Source of the DNA: JBDTSW01 sp039930945
GTDB taxonomy: Bacteria > Actinomycetota > Thermoleophilia > Solirubrobacterales > 70-9
NCBI GenBank assembly: GCA_039930945.1
Contig: JBDTSW010000015.1
Location: 1 to 27,355, forward strand
Length of the DNA: 27,355 bases
Reading direction: 5' to 3'
The notes beneath the pieces were generated by a model. It had not been told where the DNA came from, searched no databases, and saw nothing but the letters and a program-made list of their open reading frames with translations. Below are positions 1 through 8,690 of this stretch, in pieces (position 1 is the stretch's first letter; each line of letters starts with the position of its first letter). Made by a program: the position numbers and the translations under genes.

Positions 1-2
1 CG

Positions 3-956
3 ATGGCGCTGTTCACCGCGATCGCCTACGTCTTCACCCCGCTCACCGCCGCCGGTGAGGAGGGTCAGCCGATCGCCTTTGTCTGGAACGTCCGCTACAT
101 CGCCCCGGCGGCCGCGGTCGGGCTGGCGCTGATCCCCTGCATCCCGGCCGCGCGCGCCAGCGCGCGCCGCCGTCTCGGCGTCACCCTCGGGCTGGCGCTG
201 CTGCTCGCGGTGACCGTCGGGTCGCTGGTCCAATGGCAGCAGGGTCACGTGAAGGGGGCGCTGGCTGCCGCCGCCGGCGTCGCGATCGCGGCCGCGGTGA
301 TCGCCCTGCTGCGCTCGCGCAACCTGCTGGGGCCGGCCGCCGCCAGGCGCTCGGTGGTCGCGGTCGGCGTCGTCGCCGTCGTGCTGGCCGGGATCGCCGG
401 CTGGTTCGAGCAGCGCCACTACCTGGAGCGCCGCTACGAGAACACCAGCCCCAAGCTCGAGCTCGCCTCGACCCTGCGGTGGGCGCGCGACATCCGCGAT
501 GCCCGCATCGCCGTCTCGGGCATCCGCGGCGTCTTCAACCAGTACCCCCTCTACGGCACCGACCTCTCCAACCACGTGCAATGGCTCGGGGTGCGCGGCG
601 ACCACGACGCCTGGCTGCGGATCCCGACCTGCGAGCGCTGGCGCGAGCAGATCAACGCCGGCGGCTACACGCACGTGGTCACCACCTACGACCCGTTCCA
701 CCCAGGCCGCCTCAGCGACACCAAGGAGGCGCTGTGGACGCGTGAGGACCCGGCGGCCGAGACCGTCCTGCGCGAGGGGGCGGTGGCCGTCTTCCGAATC
801 AACGGCGAGATGGACCCTGCCGGGTGCATCGGCCTGCCACGCCTGAGCGCCTCGGAGCTCAACGGCGACTCGGTCAACGCCGAGCCGCTGGCCAACCAGC
901 CCCCGGGCACCGGGCTGCTCGACCGGCGGCTGCGCCAGGCGCTGCACGGGGACTAG
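3..956 (+). CDS. C-terminal part of a polytopic membrane protein (5' end probably outside window)
   Basis: I do not recognise a precise family. The first ATG lies 2 bases from the window edge and the protein starts inside hydrophobic sequence, so this is probably the 3' part of a larger gene. About three membrane segments are visible in residues 1-135 (for example around 30-45, 60-75 and 85-100, then 118-132). They are followed by a soluble domain of about 180 residues that contains EQRHYLERRYEN and conserved-looking Trp/Cys residues. This layout, multi-span membrane part plus a C-terminal extracytoplasmic domain, resembles the next gene and GT-C-type glycosyltransferases. It ends two bases before the GTG of the next gene, so the two are cotranscribed. 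A role in surface-glycan assembly is inferred from context only. Confidence 0.6.
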   Translation: MALFTAIAYVFTPLTAAGEEGQPIAFVWNVRYIAPAAAVGLALIPCIPAARASARRRLGVTLGLALLLAVTVGSLVQWQQGHVKGALAAAAGVAIAAAVIALLRSRNLLGPAAARRSVVAVGVVAVVLAGIAGWFEQRHYLERRYENTSPKLELASTLRWARDIRDARIAVSGIRGVFNQYPLYGTDLSNHVQWLGVRGDHDAWLRIPTCERWREQINAGGYTHVVTTYDPFHPGRLSDTKEALWTREDPAAETVLREGAVAVFRINGEMDPAGCIGLPRLSASELNGDSVNAEPLANQPPGTGLLDRRLRQALHGD

Positions 957-958
957 CG

Positions 959-3364
959 GTGCCGGCGTCGATCCTGCTGGCGTTGTTGTTCGTCGCCCTC
1001 TGCCTGGCGGCGGGCAGGGTGGTGCTGCGGCTGCTCGGCGCGACGCGACCGACCTGGCTGGCGGGCGCCGTCGGCTTCGCCACGCTGACGATCGCCGCGG
1101 CCCTGCTGGTGCGGATGCCCGGCCGCGCGGCGACGGCGGCCGCCGTCATCGTCCTGGCGCTCGCCGTGGGCCTGGTGGCGATCCGCCGCTCGCTCGTGCC
1201 CGCGTCGGCGCCGCGGCCGGCCGGCGCGGCGCACCTGGGCGCGCTCGCGGTGGTCGCGATCGTGATCGCGGTGGGATCGATCCCGTTCTGGCTCAGCGGT
1301 CACGGCGGCGTGCTGGGGGAGGGGATCTACACCAACGACCACGCCGCCCAGCTCTACTGGACCGACTGGCTGCAGAACGGGTTCGGGCCCGAGCCCAGCG
1401 CCGTCGCCTTCGGTTACCCGGTCGGCCCCCAGTCGCTGGTGGCCGTCGTCGCCGAGGCCACCGGGGCCTCGCTGATCGACGCCTTCAACGGCCTTCTGCT
1501 GGCGATTGCGGCGCTGACCGCACTGACGGCGCTCTCCCTGTTGGGGGGCCTGCGGCCGCTTGCGCGCGTGGCCGCGGCGGCGCTCGCCGGCCTTCCCTTC
1601 CTCGGCGCCTCGTTCCTTGCCCAGAGCGCCTTCAAGGAGACTGCGATGGCGCTGCTGGTGCTCGCTTTCGCGGCCACGCTGGCGCTGGGAACGAACAGCG
1701 ACGGCGGGCGGGGGCCGGACCTGAATCGCCGTGCCGCGGTCGGTTCGGCGGCGCTGGTCGCGCTGGCCGGCGTCTTCGCCTACAGCGTCCCGGCGCTGAT
1801 CTGGTTCGCGCTCACCGGCGGCGGCTGGCTCGCCGTGCTCTTCGTCGCCGGGGACCAGCGCCTGGACTGGGGCGCCTTGCGGGGCGCGATCTCGCGTCGC
1901 CGCGTGCCGCTGGCGCTGATCGGGATCGTCGTCTTGGGCATCGCCGCCGTCACGGCCGGCAGCATCGCCGGCTTCAGCGACCGCATCGGCGACGTCCAGG
2001 CGTCGACGGGCCGCCTGATCTCGCCCGTGTTCCCGGGGGAGGCGCTCGGGCTGTGGCCGCAGGGCGACTTCCGGGTTGTCCGCGGGGAGGTGCCGGGGGC
2101 GCTCGTGGGCTCGGCGGTGGGGCTTGCGGCGCTCGCAGCGGGGGCGCTGGTGACGCTGCGCAACCGCGGCTACGCGCTGCTGGCGGCGGTCGGCGCCGGG
2201 GTGGGCGTGTACCTCTGGGCTCGCGCCTTCGCCAGCATCTACGTCGAGGCGAAGGCGCTGGCGGTGCTGGCACCGCTGGTGATCGTGGTCGCACTCGGCG
2301 GGCTCTTTTCGGCGCAGGGCCGCCACCGCAGGGTTCTGGCCGCCTTCGGCGCGGTCGTCGCAGTCGCGGCCACCGCCTCGACCCTGCTCGCCCTGCGCGA
2401 GGCTCCGGTCGGCTTCGGCGCTCGCGGCGCCGAGCTCGAGCAGCTCGCCGAGCGGGTGGACGGCAAGACCGTGGCCTTCCTCGGGGTGGACCGCTTCGGC
2501 GGCTATTGGCTGCGGGGGACCCTGATCCGCAGCCCGGGCGGTTACGTCCCGGCCGAGGTCAGGGCGCGCCCGGAGAAGGTCTGGCAGCAGGGAGACGCGA
2601 TGGACCTCGACACGCTGCCCTCGCGTCGCCTCGACGAGTTCCGCTACGCGATCACGACCACCGCCGCCTACCAGAGCTCGCCCCCTCGAAACATGCGCGA
2701 GGTCGCCCGCACCGACTCCTTCATCCTCTGGGCGCGGGAGGGAGCCACCCCTCGCCTCGGCGTCCTCCCCGGGGAGGGGAGCGATCCCGGCGTGCGCGCC
2801 GACTGCCCGTTCGACGGCGCCGGGCCCCGGCCCGAGACGGGCGCCGGCCCCGAGGCCGAGGCCGAGGCCACGGCCGACGACGTCGCCGCGGTCCTCCCAC
2901 GCCCGGTCGTCGGCGAGAAGGCGCAGTGGAGCCGCGTCCTTCCCTTCCAGGCGCCCGGCAGCGCCAGCCAGTCGCTGCCGCTGCGCCCCGGCCGCTGGCA
3001 GCTATCGCTTCAGTACAACAGCCAGGTGGATCTCACCGCCGAGGCTTCCGGGCTCGAGACCGAGTTGCCGGCGTCGCTGGCGGGCATGTACCGCGCGCAC
3101 CAGGGCGGGGGGTCGTTCTGGCCGGTGGGCGAGATTGCGGTCGGATCGGGCGGGCCGGTCGAGGTCACGGTCGTCGCCACCGAGCCGAACGCGCTGGAGC
3201 GCGCGGTCGGGGCGCCCAGGCGGGTGTGGCTGGGACGCCTGGCAGCCAGCCGCTTCGACGCGACCGGGGGCTCGGCGCCGGGCATAACGCCCCTCGACGC
3301 CGCCTGCGGCTCCTATGTGGACCATTTCGGCGCCGACGCGGCTCTCGCTAACTTCACCCCCTGA
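959..3364 (+). CDS. Large polytopic membrane protein, GT-C/PMT-like glycosyltransferase candidate
   Basis: This 801-residue protein has about ten to twelve hydrophobic spans in residues 1-480, then about 320 residues of mainly soluble sequence. The first large loop contains IYTNDHAAQLYWTDW (about residues 122-136). An acidic residue in that loop is typical of lipid-phosphosugar-dependent GT-C enzymes, but the family match is my inference. The C-terminal part has Gly/Trp/Val-rich stretches that look beta-rich, preceded by an Ala/Glu/Pro linker (around residue 630), and would be extracytoplasmic. I chose the GTG at 959 because it follows the previous stop by two bases and opens directly into a transmembrane segment; the reading frame is open further upstream, but only as an overlap with gene 1. 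Its stop overlaps the next start (TGATG). The likely role is to transfer sugars outside the membrane during surface polymer or glycolipid assembly. Confidence 0.7.
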   Translation: MPASILLALLFVALCLAAGRVVLRLLGATRPTWLAGAVGFATLTIAAALLVRMPGRAATAAAVIVLALAVGLVAIRRSLVPASAPRPAGAAHLGALAVVAIVIAVGSIPFWLSGHGGVLGEGIYTNDHAAQLYWTDWLQNGFGPEPSAVAFGYPVGPQSLVAVVAEATGASLIDAFNGLLLAIAALTALTALSLLGGLRPLARVAAAALAGLPFLGASFLAQSAFKETAMALLVLAFAATLALGTNSDGGRGPDLNRRAAVGSAALVALAGVFAYSVPALIWFALTGGGWLAVLFVAGDQRLDWGALRGAISRRRVPLALIGIVVLGIAAVTAGSIAGFSDRIGDVQASTGRLISPVFPGEALGLWPQGDFRVVRGEVPGALVGSAVGLAALAAGALVTLRNRGYALLAAVGAGVGVYLWARAFASIYVEAKALAVLAPLVIVVALGGLFSAQGRHRRVLAAFGAVVAVAATASTLLALREAPVGFGARGAELEQLAERVDGKTVAFLGVDRFGGYWLRGTLIRSPGGYVPAEVRARPEKVWQQGDAMDLDTLPSRRLDEFRYAITTTAAYQSSPPRNMREVARTDSFILWAREGATPRLGVLPGEGSDPGVRADCPFDGAGPRPETGAGPEAEAEATADDVAAVLPRPVVGEKAQWSRVLPFQAPGSASQSLPLRPGRWQLSLQYNSQVDLTAEASGLETELPASLAGMYRAHQGGGSFWPVGEIAVGSGGPVEVTVVATEPNALERAVGAPRRVWLGRLAASRFDATGGSAPGITPLDAACGSYVDHFGADAALANFTP

Positions 3365-4305
3365 TGGACTCCCGGATCGCATTCGAGCGCCCGCACCAGC
3401 GGCGCCCGCAGGTCACGCCCGTGGTCTTCGTCGGCGGCACCGGCCGCAGCGGCACCCATATCGTCGCCCGATTGTTGGGCCGTCACGGCAAGCTCAGCCT
3501 GATCCCCGTGGAATGCCGGTTCCACGTCGAGGAGCGGGGGTTCCCCGGCCTGCTCGCGGGGCGCACCAGCAAGCGCGCCTTCCTGCGGCGCCTGCGCGGC
3601 TTCTGGTGGAAGGGCTTTCAGACCAACCGCATGCGCGGCCTCTATCGCTTCGTCCCGAGGGAGCGCTTCGAGGCGGCGGTCTCGTCGTTCGACCAGGCCT
3701 TCGACTCCGAGCCCGAGCCAGCCTGCCGCCAGCTCTTCTTCGACCTGCTGTTCCCGGAGGCCGACCTCGAGGGAGCGAGCGGCATCATCGAGCAGAGCTG
3801 CGACACCGTCTCCCAGGCTCCGACCCTGGTCAGGCTGTTTCCCGAGGCGAGCTTCATCCACGTCGTCCGCGACGGGCGCGACGCCTCGGCGTCACGCGTC
3901 TCGCAGACCAAGGGGCTGATCTACCCGCGGACGCGGGCTCAGGGCCTCGAGTGGTGGGAGCGGCGGATGCGCGAGATGGACGCCGGGGCGCGGGCCGTCT
4001 CGGACGAGCGCCTGCTCGAGGTCAGCCTGGACGAGCTGCTCACCGAGGGCGGGCGCGACGACCTGGAGCGGATCATGGGCATGGCCGGGATCAGCGCCGG
4101 GCGGCAGGTGCGCAAGTTCTTCCGCAACCGGATGAGCTCCAACGCGGCCAACGCCGAGCGCTGGATCTCCGGGCTCTCGGCGCGCAGGCGCGAGCGGGTG
4201 GACGCGCTCTACGCCGCTGTCCTCGAACGGCTCGAGGCCGACGGCGTGCGCACGGCGCCGCTGCTGCGCGCCACCTACCGGCGACGGCGGGAGGCGGGGG
4301 GATGA
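3364..4305 (+). CDS. Sulfotransferase, first of three tandem paralogues
   Basis: This is a PAPS-dependent sulfotransferase of the Sulfotransfer_3-like group, 313 residues. The 5'-phosphosulfate-binding loop GGTGRSGTH lies at residues 24-32 and the 3'-phosphate-binding segment FIHVVRDGRD at 164-173 (Arg169, with Ser residues shortly after). Family knowledge says such enzymes move sulfate from PAPS to a hydroxyl or amino group, often on a sugar. A conserved FWWKG motif after the N-terminal third is shared as FWWHR with the two following paralogues. No signal peptide or membrane span is visible, so the enzyme should be cytosolic and act before export. The ATG overlaps the upstream stop by one base and the TGA overlaps the next ATG by 4 bp, which indicates translational coupling. 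The exact acceptor cannot be read from the sequence. Confidence 0.88.
   Translation: MDSRIAFERPHQRRPQVTPVVFVGGTGRSGTHIVARLLGRHGKLSLIPVECRFHVEERGFPGLLAGRTSKRAFLRRLRGFWWKGFQTNRMRGLYRFVPRERFEAAVSSFDQAFDSEPEPACRQLFFDLLFPEADLEGASGIIEQSCDTVSQAPTLVRLFPEASFIHVVRDGRDASASRVSQTKGLIYPRTRAQGLEWWERRMREMDAGARAVSDERLLEVSLDELLTEGGRDDLERIMGMAGISAGRQVRKFFRNRMSSNAANAERWISGLSARRRERVDALYAAVLERLEADGVRTAPLLRATYRRRREAGG
3423..3458 (+). repeat. 36-bp identical repeat, copy 1 (PAPS loop codons)
   Basis: This segment encodes VFVGGTGRSGTH and is base-for-base identical to 4316-4351 and 5278-5313. Identity with the third copy continues to 3466 (44 bp). Confidence 0.9.
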
Positions 4306-5258
4306 GCGCCGAGTTGGTCTTCGTCGGCGGCACCGGCCGCAGCGGCACCCACGTTGTCTCGCACCTGCTCGGCGAGCACTCGCGCTTCGCCGCGGTGCCG
4401 ATCGAGTGTCGCTTCCACTCCAACCCGCGCGGGCTCGCCGACGTGGTCATGGGCCGGGCGACCCCCGAGGAGTTCGTGACCAAGCTGCGGCGCTTCTGGT
4501 GGCACCGGGTGCGCCTCGGCGGGCGCGCGACCGTGAGGCTGAGGGGCCTCCTCGGCCGCGGCGGGGGCGAGGCGAAGGTCCGCGGCCTCCACAAGATCGT
4601 TGAATCCGACCGGTTCGAGCAGGCCGTGGCGCGGTTCGAGGCAGAGTCATCGAGCGACGTAATCCTGGCGTCGAGGAACCTCTTCTTCGACCTGCTCGGC
4701 CCGATCGCGTCCGAGCAGGGAAAGCCGGCGTTGGTCGAGATGAGCTGCTTCACGATCGCCGCAGCCCCCGGCCTCGCCCGGATCTTTCCCGAGGCGCGGT
4801 TCGTGCATTCGGTGCGCGACGGCCGCGATTCGGGCTCGTCCAAGGTGTCCAAGCGCCAAAAGGAACACCACCCGACGGATGTCGCCTCGGGGATCGAGTG
4901 GTGGGAGCGCCGGCTGCGCCTGGCCGAGGAGGGCTTCCGCGGGCTCCCCGACGCCTCGGTCCTGCACGTCGTCAGCCTGGACGAGCTGGTGTGGGGCGAT
5001 CGCGGGCCGAGCTACGCCGGGCTGCTCGACTTCCTCGGCGTCGACGACGAGGAGCCGATGCACCGCTTCTTCGACGAGCGGATGAACGCCGACGCCGCCC
5101 ACCGTGAACGCTGGCGCGAGGGCCGCAGCCCCGGCGAGCAGCAGCGCCTGGTGGAGGCCTACGCCGCTGCCCTGGACCGGATCTCCAGCGAGGGCTTTCA
5201 CTGCGCGCCGCTGCTGCGGCGCTCCTTCGAGCGCGCCGGGGTCGCGGCGGCGCGGTGA
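4302..5258 (+). CDS. Sulfotransferase, second of three tandem paralogues
   Basis: This 318-residue paralogue of the preceding enzyme has GGTGRSGTH at residues 9-17 and FVHSVRDGRD at 167-176, the two PAPS-contacting motifs of the sulfotransferase fold. It carries FWWHR like the third copy. It has its own basic, Gly-rich insertion after that motif (around residues 70-88, GRATVRLRGLLGRGGG) that neither sister has, which may alter acceptor recognition. The ATG at 4302 overlaps the upstream TGA by 4 bp; the frame stays open further upstream only as a shadow of copy 1. No export signal is seen. The 36 bp that encode the PAPS loop are identical to those of copies 1 and 3, although the rest of the proteins have diverged clearly. 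Confidence 0.88.
   Translation: MSAELVFVGGTGRSGTHVVSHLLGEHSRFAAVPIECRFHSNPRGLADVVMGRATPEEFVTKLRRFWWHRVRLGGRATVRLRGLLGRGGGEAKVRGLHKIVESDRFEQAVARFEAESSSDVILASRNLFFDLLGPIASEQGKPALVEMSCFTIAAAPGLARIFPEARFVHSVRDGRDSGSSKVSKRQKEHHPTDVASGIEWWERRLRLAEEGFRGLPDASVLHVVSLDELVWGDRGPSYAGLLDFLGVDDEEPMHRFFDERMNADAAHRERWREGRSPGEQQRLVEAYAAALDRISSEGFHCAPLLRRSFERAGVAAAR
4316..4351 (+). repeat. 36-bp identical repeat, copy 2 (PAPS loop codons)
   Basis: Identical to 3423-3458 and 5278-5313. Synonymous positions are conserved too, while flanking coding sequence differs. Confidence 0.9.
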
Positions 5259-6166
5259 GCGCGGAGAGCGCCGAGCTGGTCTTCGTCGGCGGCACCGGCC
5301 GCAGCGGCACCCATATCGTCGGGCGCCTGCTGGGCGCCCACCCCCGCTATGCGGATATCCCGATCGAGGCCCGCTTCCACTGCAACAAGCGCGGCATGCC
5401 AGACCTGCTCGAGGGCCGCGTCAGCCTCGGCGGGTTCCTCGACAAGCTGCGCGGGTTCTGGTGGCACCGGGTTCGTGTCGACGACCAGCCGCGCGGCCTC
5501 TACAACCTGATCACCGAGGCCGGCTTCGACCGCGCCGCCGATCGCTTCGAGGCGGACTATCACGACGATCCCGTCGGCGCCTGCCGCCGGCTCTTTAACG
5601 CTCTGCTGTGGCCGATCGCCGACGAGGAGTCGAAGCCGGGGCTGGTGGAGATGAGCTCGCACAACATCAAGCAGGCCCAGGCGCTGCGCCGGCTGTTCGC
5701 CGACGCCCGCTTCGTGCACACGGTGCGCGACGGCCGCGACGCGGCGTCGTCGGTGACGACCAAGACCTGGGGGCCGGAGCGGATCGGCGCGGCGATCGAC
5801 TGGTGGGCCGACCGGCTGCGGGCGATCGACGACGGCGTCCGGGGCGAGGAGGACGGGGGCGCCGGCCCGCTGGGGCCGAACCGCCTTCATACGGTCGTCC
5901 TCGACGACCTCGTCGCCGGCGATCGCGAGCCGGCCTACGCCGGGCTGCTGAGCTTCCTCGGCGTCTCCGACGAGCCTCCGATTCGCGAGTTCTTCGATCT
6001 GCAGATGGGCGCCGAGGTCGCCCACCGCGGCCGCTGGGACAAGGACCTCGGTGCGATCGGGCGGGCGCGCGTTCGCCGCAAGTACGAGCGCACGCTCTCG
6101 GCTCTGGCCGACGAGCGAAACCATGTGGCCGCGCCGCTGGCCGACGCCTACGAGCGTCTGCGATGA
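5255..6166 (+). CDS. Sulfotransferase, third of three tandem paralogues
   Basis: This is a 303-residue PAPS-dependent sulfotransferase. GGTGRSGTH is at residues 12-20, FWWHR follows in the N-terminal half, and RFVHTVRDGRD at 152-162 forms the 3'-phosphate site. It starts with GTG, which overlaps the upstream stop by 4 bp (GTGA), and it ends in a 4-bp overlap with the glycosyltransferase gene (ATGA). The N-terminus MSAESAELVF looks like a slightly extended version of copy 2's MSAELVF, consistent with tandem duplication. Copies 1 and 3 share a 44-bp identical stretch at the PAPS loop. A distinct acceptor position on the same glycan is a reasonable inference for each copy, but it is not shown by the sequence. 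Confidence 0.88.
   Translation: MSAESAELVFVGGTGRSGTHIVGRLLGAHPRYADIPIEARFHCNKRGMPDLLEGRVSLGGFLDKLRGFWWHRVRVDDQPRGLYNLITEAGFDRAADRFEADYHDDPVGACRRLFNALLWPIADEESKPGLVEMSSHNIKQAQALRRLFADARFVHTVRDGRDAASSVTTKTWGPERIGAAIDWWADRLRAIDDGVRGEEDGGAGPLGPNRLHTVVLDDLVAGDREPAYAGLLSFLGVSDEPPIREFFDLQMGAEVAHRGRWDKDLGAIGRARVRRKYERTLSALADERNHVAAPLADAYERLR
5278..5313 (+). repeat. 36-bp identical repeat, copy 3 (PAPS loop codons)
   Basis: Identical to 3423-3458 and 4316-4351; the match to copy 1 extends to 5321. Confidence 0.9.
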
Positions 6167-7710
6167 GCTCCGGTGGGGCGGGGAGGGCTCTGTTCGTCTC
6201 CTCCAACGGCACCGGCCTCGGGCATCTGACCCGGTCGATGGCGATCGCCCGCCGCCTGCAGACGCTCGAGCCCCTCTTCCTCACCCTCTCCGGCGCCGCG
6301 CCGGTGGTCCGCGACCAGGGGTTTCCGGTCGAGTACGTGGCCTCGTATCAGACCCCCGGCGCCGGCAGCGACTGGCGCTGGTCACGCCGCCTGCGCGGCC
6401 GCCTGCGCGCGGCCTTCGCCGAGGCTGACCCCGAGCTCGTCGTCTTCGACGGCGCCCACCCCTACCAGGGGCTGATCGACGCGCTGCCTGCCGCGGGCGG
6501 GGCGAAGCGGGTGTGGTGCCGCCGGCCGATGTGGAAGCCCGGCGCGAACCGGGGCGCCCTTGGCCGCGAGGGCTTCTTCGACGCCGTGCTCGAGCCCGGC
6601 GAGTTCGCCGCCGCCTCCGATCGCGGGCCGACGGTCGAGCGACGCGATCGCGCCCACCTCGTCGACCCGATCGTCTTCTGCGACGACGCCGACCTGCTCC
6701 CGCGCGAGGCCGCCGCCGAACAGCTGGGCCTCGATCCTGAGGCGACCTGCGTGCTCGTCAACCTCGGCCAGGGGCAGGAGGTCCGAGCGCTCGCCGAGCG
6801 CTGCGTCACCAGTCTCGCCGGCCGCCCCGGCGTGCAGGTGGCGGTGCTGTCCTCCGCGATCGCCGCCGGGCTCGACGTTCCCGACGGGGTCGTCCACCTG
6901 CGCGCTACCTATCCGATCAGCCGCTACTTCCGCGCGATCGACGCCGCCGTCGCAGCCGCGGGCTACAACGCCTACCACGAGCTCATCCGCCTCGAGGTTC
7001 CCGCGCTCTACTGCGCGATCGAGCGCCAGACCGACGACCAGGCGGCGAGGGCGGCCTTCGCGCACGCGGCCGGCGTCGGGCTCGACCTCGCCCGGATCGG
7101 AGCCGACGCCGGCCTCGCCCAGCTGCTCGATCCCGGCGCGCGCGAACGCCTCCGGGCGCGCCTCGCCGAGCTGCGACCCGACAACGGGGCACTCCCGGCG
7201 GCGAGCTGGCTGGAGCAGCTGGCGGCCGCCCCCGCCGAGGCGCGAAAGCCCGCCGCGGGCGGCTGGCGAGCCTACCTGCGCAGTCCGGCGCGGTCGGCCC
7301 GCCGGGCCGCCCCGTTCGTCGCCCGCCTGCCGATTCACGGTGCGGCCTTCGTCAAGCAGACGATCCAGCGGCGCCCGCCGAGGACCGTCGTCCTGGCGCT
7401 CGGGGTCGAGCCGGGCGGGATGGAGCGCGCGATCGCCGGCGCGCTCGCCCGTTCGCCCGATCCCCCGGGGCGTGTGCTGGTGATCACCGACTCGCTGGAG
7501 CTGGCCCCGCTGCGGCGCCTCGGCGTCGGCGTCGAGCACGTTCCCGGGCCGGACGAGGTGCAGTCGAGGCTGGCCCACGGCGACCACGATGCCTTCCTGC
7601 GGGCCCGGGTCGCGCTGATCCTGGCCGAGCGTCCCCGCCCCCGGCGCCTGCTCGGCGCGGGCGAGGCCGGCGGGGAGACTCTCGCGGCCTTCGGTACCCT
7701 GGGCGGCTGA
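6163..7710 (+). CDS. GT28/MurG-like glycosyltransferase with extra C-terminal domain
   Basis: This 515-residue protein begins with a GT-B type N-terminal domain. A glycine loop, NGTGLGHLTRSMAIARRL, lies at about residues 15-32, the hallmark of MurG/MGD-synthase-like enzymes. The donor-side domain has AGYNAYHE at 266-273 and DDQAAR from residue 291, matching the GT28 C-terminal nucleotide-sugar pattern (Asn269, His272, Glu273, Gln293). Such enzymes use an NDP-sugar at the cytosolic membrane face. After about residue 365 there is a further module of about 150 residues (region with TVVLALGVEPGGMERA and RVLVITDSLELAPLRRLG) that looks alpha/beta and is not part of a normal MurG (about 360 residues). 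The ATG overlaps the third sulfotransferase stop by 4 bp. It probably extends the glycan that the neighbouring sulfotransferases modify. Confidence 0.8.
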   Translation: MSSGGAGRALFVSSNGTGLGHLTRSMAIARRLQTLEPLFLTLSGAAPVVRDQGFPVEYVASYQTPGAGSDWRWSRRLRGRLRAAFAEADPELVVFDGAHPYQGLIDALPAAGGAKRVWCRRPMWKPGANRGALGREGFFDAVLEPGEFAAASDRGPTVERRDRAHLVDPIVFCDDADLLPREAAAEQLGLDPEATCVLVNLGQGQEVRALAERCVTSLAGRPGVQVAVLSSAIAAGLDVPDGVVHLRATYPISRYFRAIDAAVAAAGYNAYHELIRLEVPALYCAIERQTDDQAARAAFAHAAGVGLDLARIGADAGLAQLLDPGARERLRARLAELRPDNGALPAASWLEQLAAAPAEARKPAAGGWRAYLRSPARSARRAAPFVARLPIHGAAFVKQTIQRRPPRTVVLALGVEPGGMERAIAGALARSPDPPGRVLVITDSLELAPLRRLGVGVEHVPGPDEVQSRLAHGDHDAFLRARVALILAERPRPRRLLGAGEAGGETLAAFGTLGG

Positions 7711-7733
7711 GCGCGCGCCCTCAGGGGCCCTCC

Positions 7734-8690
7734 GTGGGTCCGCGCTCGCGATCATCGATGGAAGCCTCAATCCCCACGACCGAGCACGGTGGGGCGGACG
7801 CGCCGGCGACCGCCGGCGCCGATGCCGACGCCAATCGCGCCGCCACGGCGGGCGGAGCGCTGCCCAACCTGGTCGTGATCGGCGCCCAGAAGTGCGGCAC
7901 CAGCGGCCTCCACTACCACCTCGGCCTGCACCCGGAGATCTCGATGTCGAAGCCGAAGGAGCTCAACTTCTTCATCGAGGAGCGCAACTGGCCGCGTGGA
8001 GTCGACTGGTACAAGCTCCACTTCGACGCCCGCGCCCGCGTGCGCGGCGAGTCCTCGCCCAACTACACCGCCTATCCGCACCATCTCGGCGTGCCCGAGC
8101 GGATTCACTCGCTGATTCCCGGCGCCCGCCTGATCTACGTCGTCCGCGACCCGCTGGTGCGGATCGCCTCGCACTGGGTCCACAACTACGCCAAGCGGCG
8201 CGAGAAGGGCGACCTGCGGGCGACGCTGGCGCATCCCAACACCTCCTACGTCCTTCGCAGCCAATACCACATGCAGCTGCAGCAGTTCCTGCGCTTCTAT
8301 GACGTCGAGCAGGTCCTGGTGCTGCAGCAGAGCGATTTCCGCCGCGAACGCTCCGACACCCTGCGCCAGGTCTTCGAGTTCGTCGGCGTCGACCCGACGT
8401 TCACCCACCCGAGCTTCGAGCGTGAGCGCCACGCGACCTCGCGCAAGACCCGGGCGTCGCGCCTGGCGACGCGCCTCGAGCGCATCAGCAAGACCCGACG
8501 GGGCCGGGTGCTGCCGCCGAAGTTGTGGTTCGCGCTCGACGAGCGCCTGCCGCTGCGGCGCCCGATCGAGCGGCCGGACGTCCGCTCCGCGATCGACGAC
8601 GAGGCCCTGCGGGTGCTGCGTGAGGATGCCGAGCGCCTGCAGGAGATGACCGGCCGCGACTTCAGCGACTGGTCGATCTGGGACGCATGA
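7734..8690 (+). CDS. Sulfotransferase, heparan-type Sulfotransfer_1 family
   Basis: This is a sulfotransferase unrelated in close sequence to the three tandem ones. The PAPS loop GAQKCGTSGLHYHL begins at residue 50, with Lys53 in the usual catalytic/5'-binding place. The 3'-phosphate segment RLIYVVRDPLVRIASHW lies at 132-148 (Arg138, Ser146). KPKELNFF follows the first motif, as in heparan-sulfate N/O-sulfotransferase-like bacterial proteins. The first 40 or so residues are Ala/Thr/Asp-rich and low complexity. Two starts are possible: GTG 7734, with an AGGGG about 7 bases upstream, or ATG 7758, which gives 310 residues and has no clear ribosome site. It follows the glycosyltransferase after 23 bases and overlaps the flippase gene by 4 bp. 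Confidence 0.87.
   Translation: MGPRSRSSMEASIPTTEHGGADAPATAGADADANRAATAGGALPNLVVIGAQKCGTSGLHYHLGLHPEISMSKPKELNFFIEERNWPRGVDWYKLHFDARARVRGESSPNYTAYPHHLGVPERIHSLIPGARLIYVVRDPLVRIASHWVHNYAKRREKGDLRATLAHPNTSYVLRSQYHMQLQQFLRFYDVEQVLVLQQSDFRRERSDTLRQVFEFVGVDPTFTHPSFERERHATSRKTRASRLATRLERISKTRRGRVLPPKLWFALDERLPLRRPIERPDVRSAIDDEALRVLREDAERLQEMTGRDFSDWSIWDA

Noticed and set aside
953..2326. Long open frame on the - strand (457 codons)
   Set aside because: It is antisense to the GT-C-like gene, with Arg/Gln/Asp-rich low-complexity translation, a by-product of very high GC. Other long antisense frames (for example 6382-7770, 9215-10759, 22364-24100) were rejected for the same reason.
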